Assembly: GCA_039920305.1 (NCBI GenBank)
Contig: JBDSEA010000199.1
Location: forward strand, 1-6,847
Reading direction: 5' to 3'
DNA from: DASRAJ01 sp039920305
GTDB lineage: Bacteria > Bacteroidota > Bacteroidia > Chitinophagales > UBA10324
DNA length: 6,847 nt
This document shows positions 5,778 through 6,847 of the stretch, piece after piece. How positions within the stretch are numbered: the stretch's first letter is position 1; every line of letters begins with the position of its first letter. A model generated the notes under the pieces. It did not search any database. It was not told the origin of the DNA and was given only the letters and a program-made list of their open reading frames with translations. The position numbers and the translations under genes were made by a program.

Positions 5778-6847
5778 TCAGGAAGTATATTTTCGAATAC
5801 GGATGAAATTAAAAATCAGCCCGAATATGAAAAGAGCAACAATGGGAACCACCATATTGATGAGCTGGTACTGAAATTTCACTAACTCCACCCTGTTATT
5901 ATCAAGCAGCCGAAGCTTGATGGTTTTAGACCGTGTATTGATTAACTGGGAATGGCCGCAGAGATAGTCAATGCTGTTCATCAAAAAATTTTTATTTCCA
6001 AAGTATGTCCCAGTATACCTATAAAGGCCCAGCGGTATGGGTTCTCCCCGTGAGCTGAACTGACTGGCAGCAACATCACCATCTGAGATCACAATCATTT
6101 TCGCGGGAAGGCTTGAATCCCTGAATGGTTGTTTAAGTGAATCGCGAAGCACCTGTGCCATTTCCTCCGGCACACGGTTACGGAAAGCTGAGGGAAAAAC
6201 TCCCTCAAGCAGCACGGCAGCGATTAAATTTTTCTTGTTGTAATCAGCCACGTTCGGACGGTTACGAAGGTCCCGGAAATCAACGAGCCAGGGGGTAAAG
6301 ACCATGCGGCTCTTCTCTGATGACCGGAGAAGAATGGTTTTCTTTATCCCCTGAGATGCAATGGTATCAATGGTTCCGGCAAATTCTGCTTTCACTGCAT
6401 CAATATTTTTTGTGATGGCGTGGCCGGCTGCGGGAGTGAGGATAGGAAAGTAAAAGCAGTCAAACAGCTTGAAGTCAGGGCGCTGACCTTCCAGACTTAC
6501 CATCAGCGGTACAGGATTACAGCGCAGGTCAAGAAGAAGATCCGGGTTCACACGAATTCCGTATCGAAATAGCTGATCGTCAAGATTCAAAGGATAATCC
6601 ATGGTGACAAACGATCGCTTGATCATCACGCTGTCAAGCTCTGCATTCAGCGCTTCAATCAGCCAGATCACCCGGCCTCCATTCATTATGTACTGATCAA
6701 TCTTGAATTTATCCTTGTCTGAAAATTGTTCCCTGGGCTTAGGGATGATGATGCATTTATAGAATGATGAAATATTCACCATGCCCGGCAGGACCAGAAA
6801 TTGCGGATTGTAATAATCAGAAACGGAAACGAGCAGGTCATTGAGCT
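5778..6847 (-). CDS. gldG: GldG, gliding-motility-associated ABC transporter auxiliary protein (5' partial)
   Basis: Visible are the last 355 residues. The frame runs to the right edge without a stop, so the ATG at 6782 is internal; the residues before it read LNDLLVSVSDYYNPQFLVLPG. The family is usually about 550-570 residues, so roughly 200 N-terminal residues are missing. Marks of GldG/ABC_transp_aux are IIIPKP followed by FSDKDKFKIDQYIMNGGRVIWLIE (about 32-63 of the visible part), the segment KTILLRSSEKSR (about 169-180), VISDGDVAASQF (252-263), GNKNFLMNSIDYL (283-295) and a single C-terminal membrane helix (about 328-348) with a basic tail (RIRKYTS). In Flavobacterium johnsoniae GldA, GldF and GldG form an ABC transporter needed for gliding, but homologues also occur in non-gliders, so motility is not proven. 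It is the first visible gene of the minus-strand block; the permease gene gldF would be expected just past the right edge. Confidence 0.93.
   Translation of the reverse strand, partial: LNDLLVSVSDYYNPQFLVLPGMVNISSFYKCIIIPKPREQFSDKDKFKIDQYIMNGGRVIWLIEALNAELDSVMIKRSFVTMDYPLNLDDQLFRYGIRVNPDLLLDLRCNPVPLMVSLEGQRPDFKLFDCFYFPILTPAAGHAITKNIDAVKAEFAGTIDTIASQGIKKTILLRSSEKSRMVFTPWLVDFRDLRNRPNVADYNKKNLIAAVLLEGVFPSAFRNRVPEEMAQVLRDSLKQPFRDSSLPAKMIVISDGDVAASQFSSRGEPIPLGLYRYTGTYFGNKNFLMNSIDYLCGHSQLINTRSKTIKLRLLDNNRVELVKFQYQLINMVVPIVALFIFGLIFNFIRIRKYTS

Noticed and set aside
6780..6782. ATG as the start of the GldG protein
   Set aside because: The frame continues without a stop to position 6847, and the residues before this Met fit GldG. 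The family also needs about 200 more N-terminal residues.

Overview
The window looks like a piece of a Bacteroidota chromosome, most likely from an environmental or gliding-type lineage; I cannot place it to genus. Three things point there. The first gene encodes a secreted repeat protein ending in a type IX secretion (T9SS) type A sorting domain. The right end encodes GldG, the gliding-associated ABC-transporter auxiliary protein. Most genes also lack a clear Shine-Dalgarno sequence and have an A/T-rich leader, as is usual in this phylum.

Layout. Positions 1-1562 (+) hold almost all of a secreted protein: the tail of a signal peptide, seven tandem 58-residue repeats and a C-terminal T9SS domain. 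Only the first few codons lie off the left edge. It converges, with a single base between the stop codons, on a block of five genes that all read on the minus strand. In transcription order (right to left) these are gldG (5' end cut by the right edge), a DUF4340-type membrane-anchored protein (4686-5699), a TerC-family membrane protein (3706-4671), guanylate kinase gmk (3063-3632) and a polytopic GT-C-type glycosyltransferase (1564-3042). Gaps in the block are 78, 14, 73 and 20 bp, so it may be one transcription unit, with the 78 and 73 bp gaps the only places for internal promoters. No intergenic stretch reaches 100 bp. I see no tRNA, rRNA, CRISPR array, insertion sequence or riboswitch.

How the genes relate. 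GldG and the DUF4340 protein probably form the extracytoplasmic side of one ABC transporter, whose ATPase and permease genes (gldA/gldF type) would lie beyond the right edge or elsewhere. TerC is probably a metal-ion (Mn2+) exporter, Gmk is GMP-to-GDP housekeeping, and the GT-C protein probably moves a sugar from a lipid carrier on the outer face of the inner membrane. These last three share no evident pathway. The repeat protein is a probable T9SS cargo and belongs to a separate transcription unit.

Overall this is a fairly ordinary stretch. The points most worth a second look are the in-phase seven-repeat design, which suggests a closed seven-bladed propeller; the GldG-DUF4340 pairing; the paired cysteines in the glycosyltransferase; and the unusual neighbours of gmk. 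I found no evidence for an undescribed defence or mobile system.
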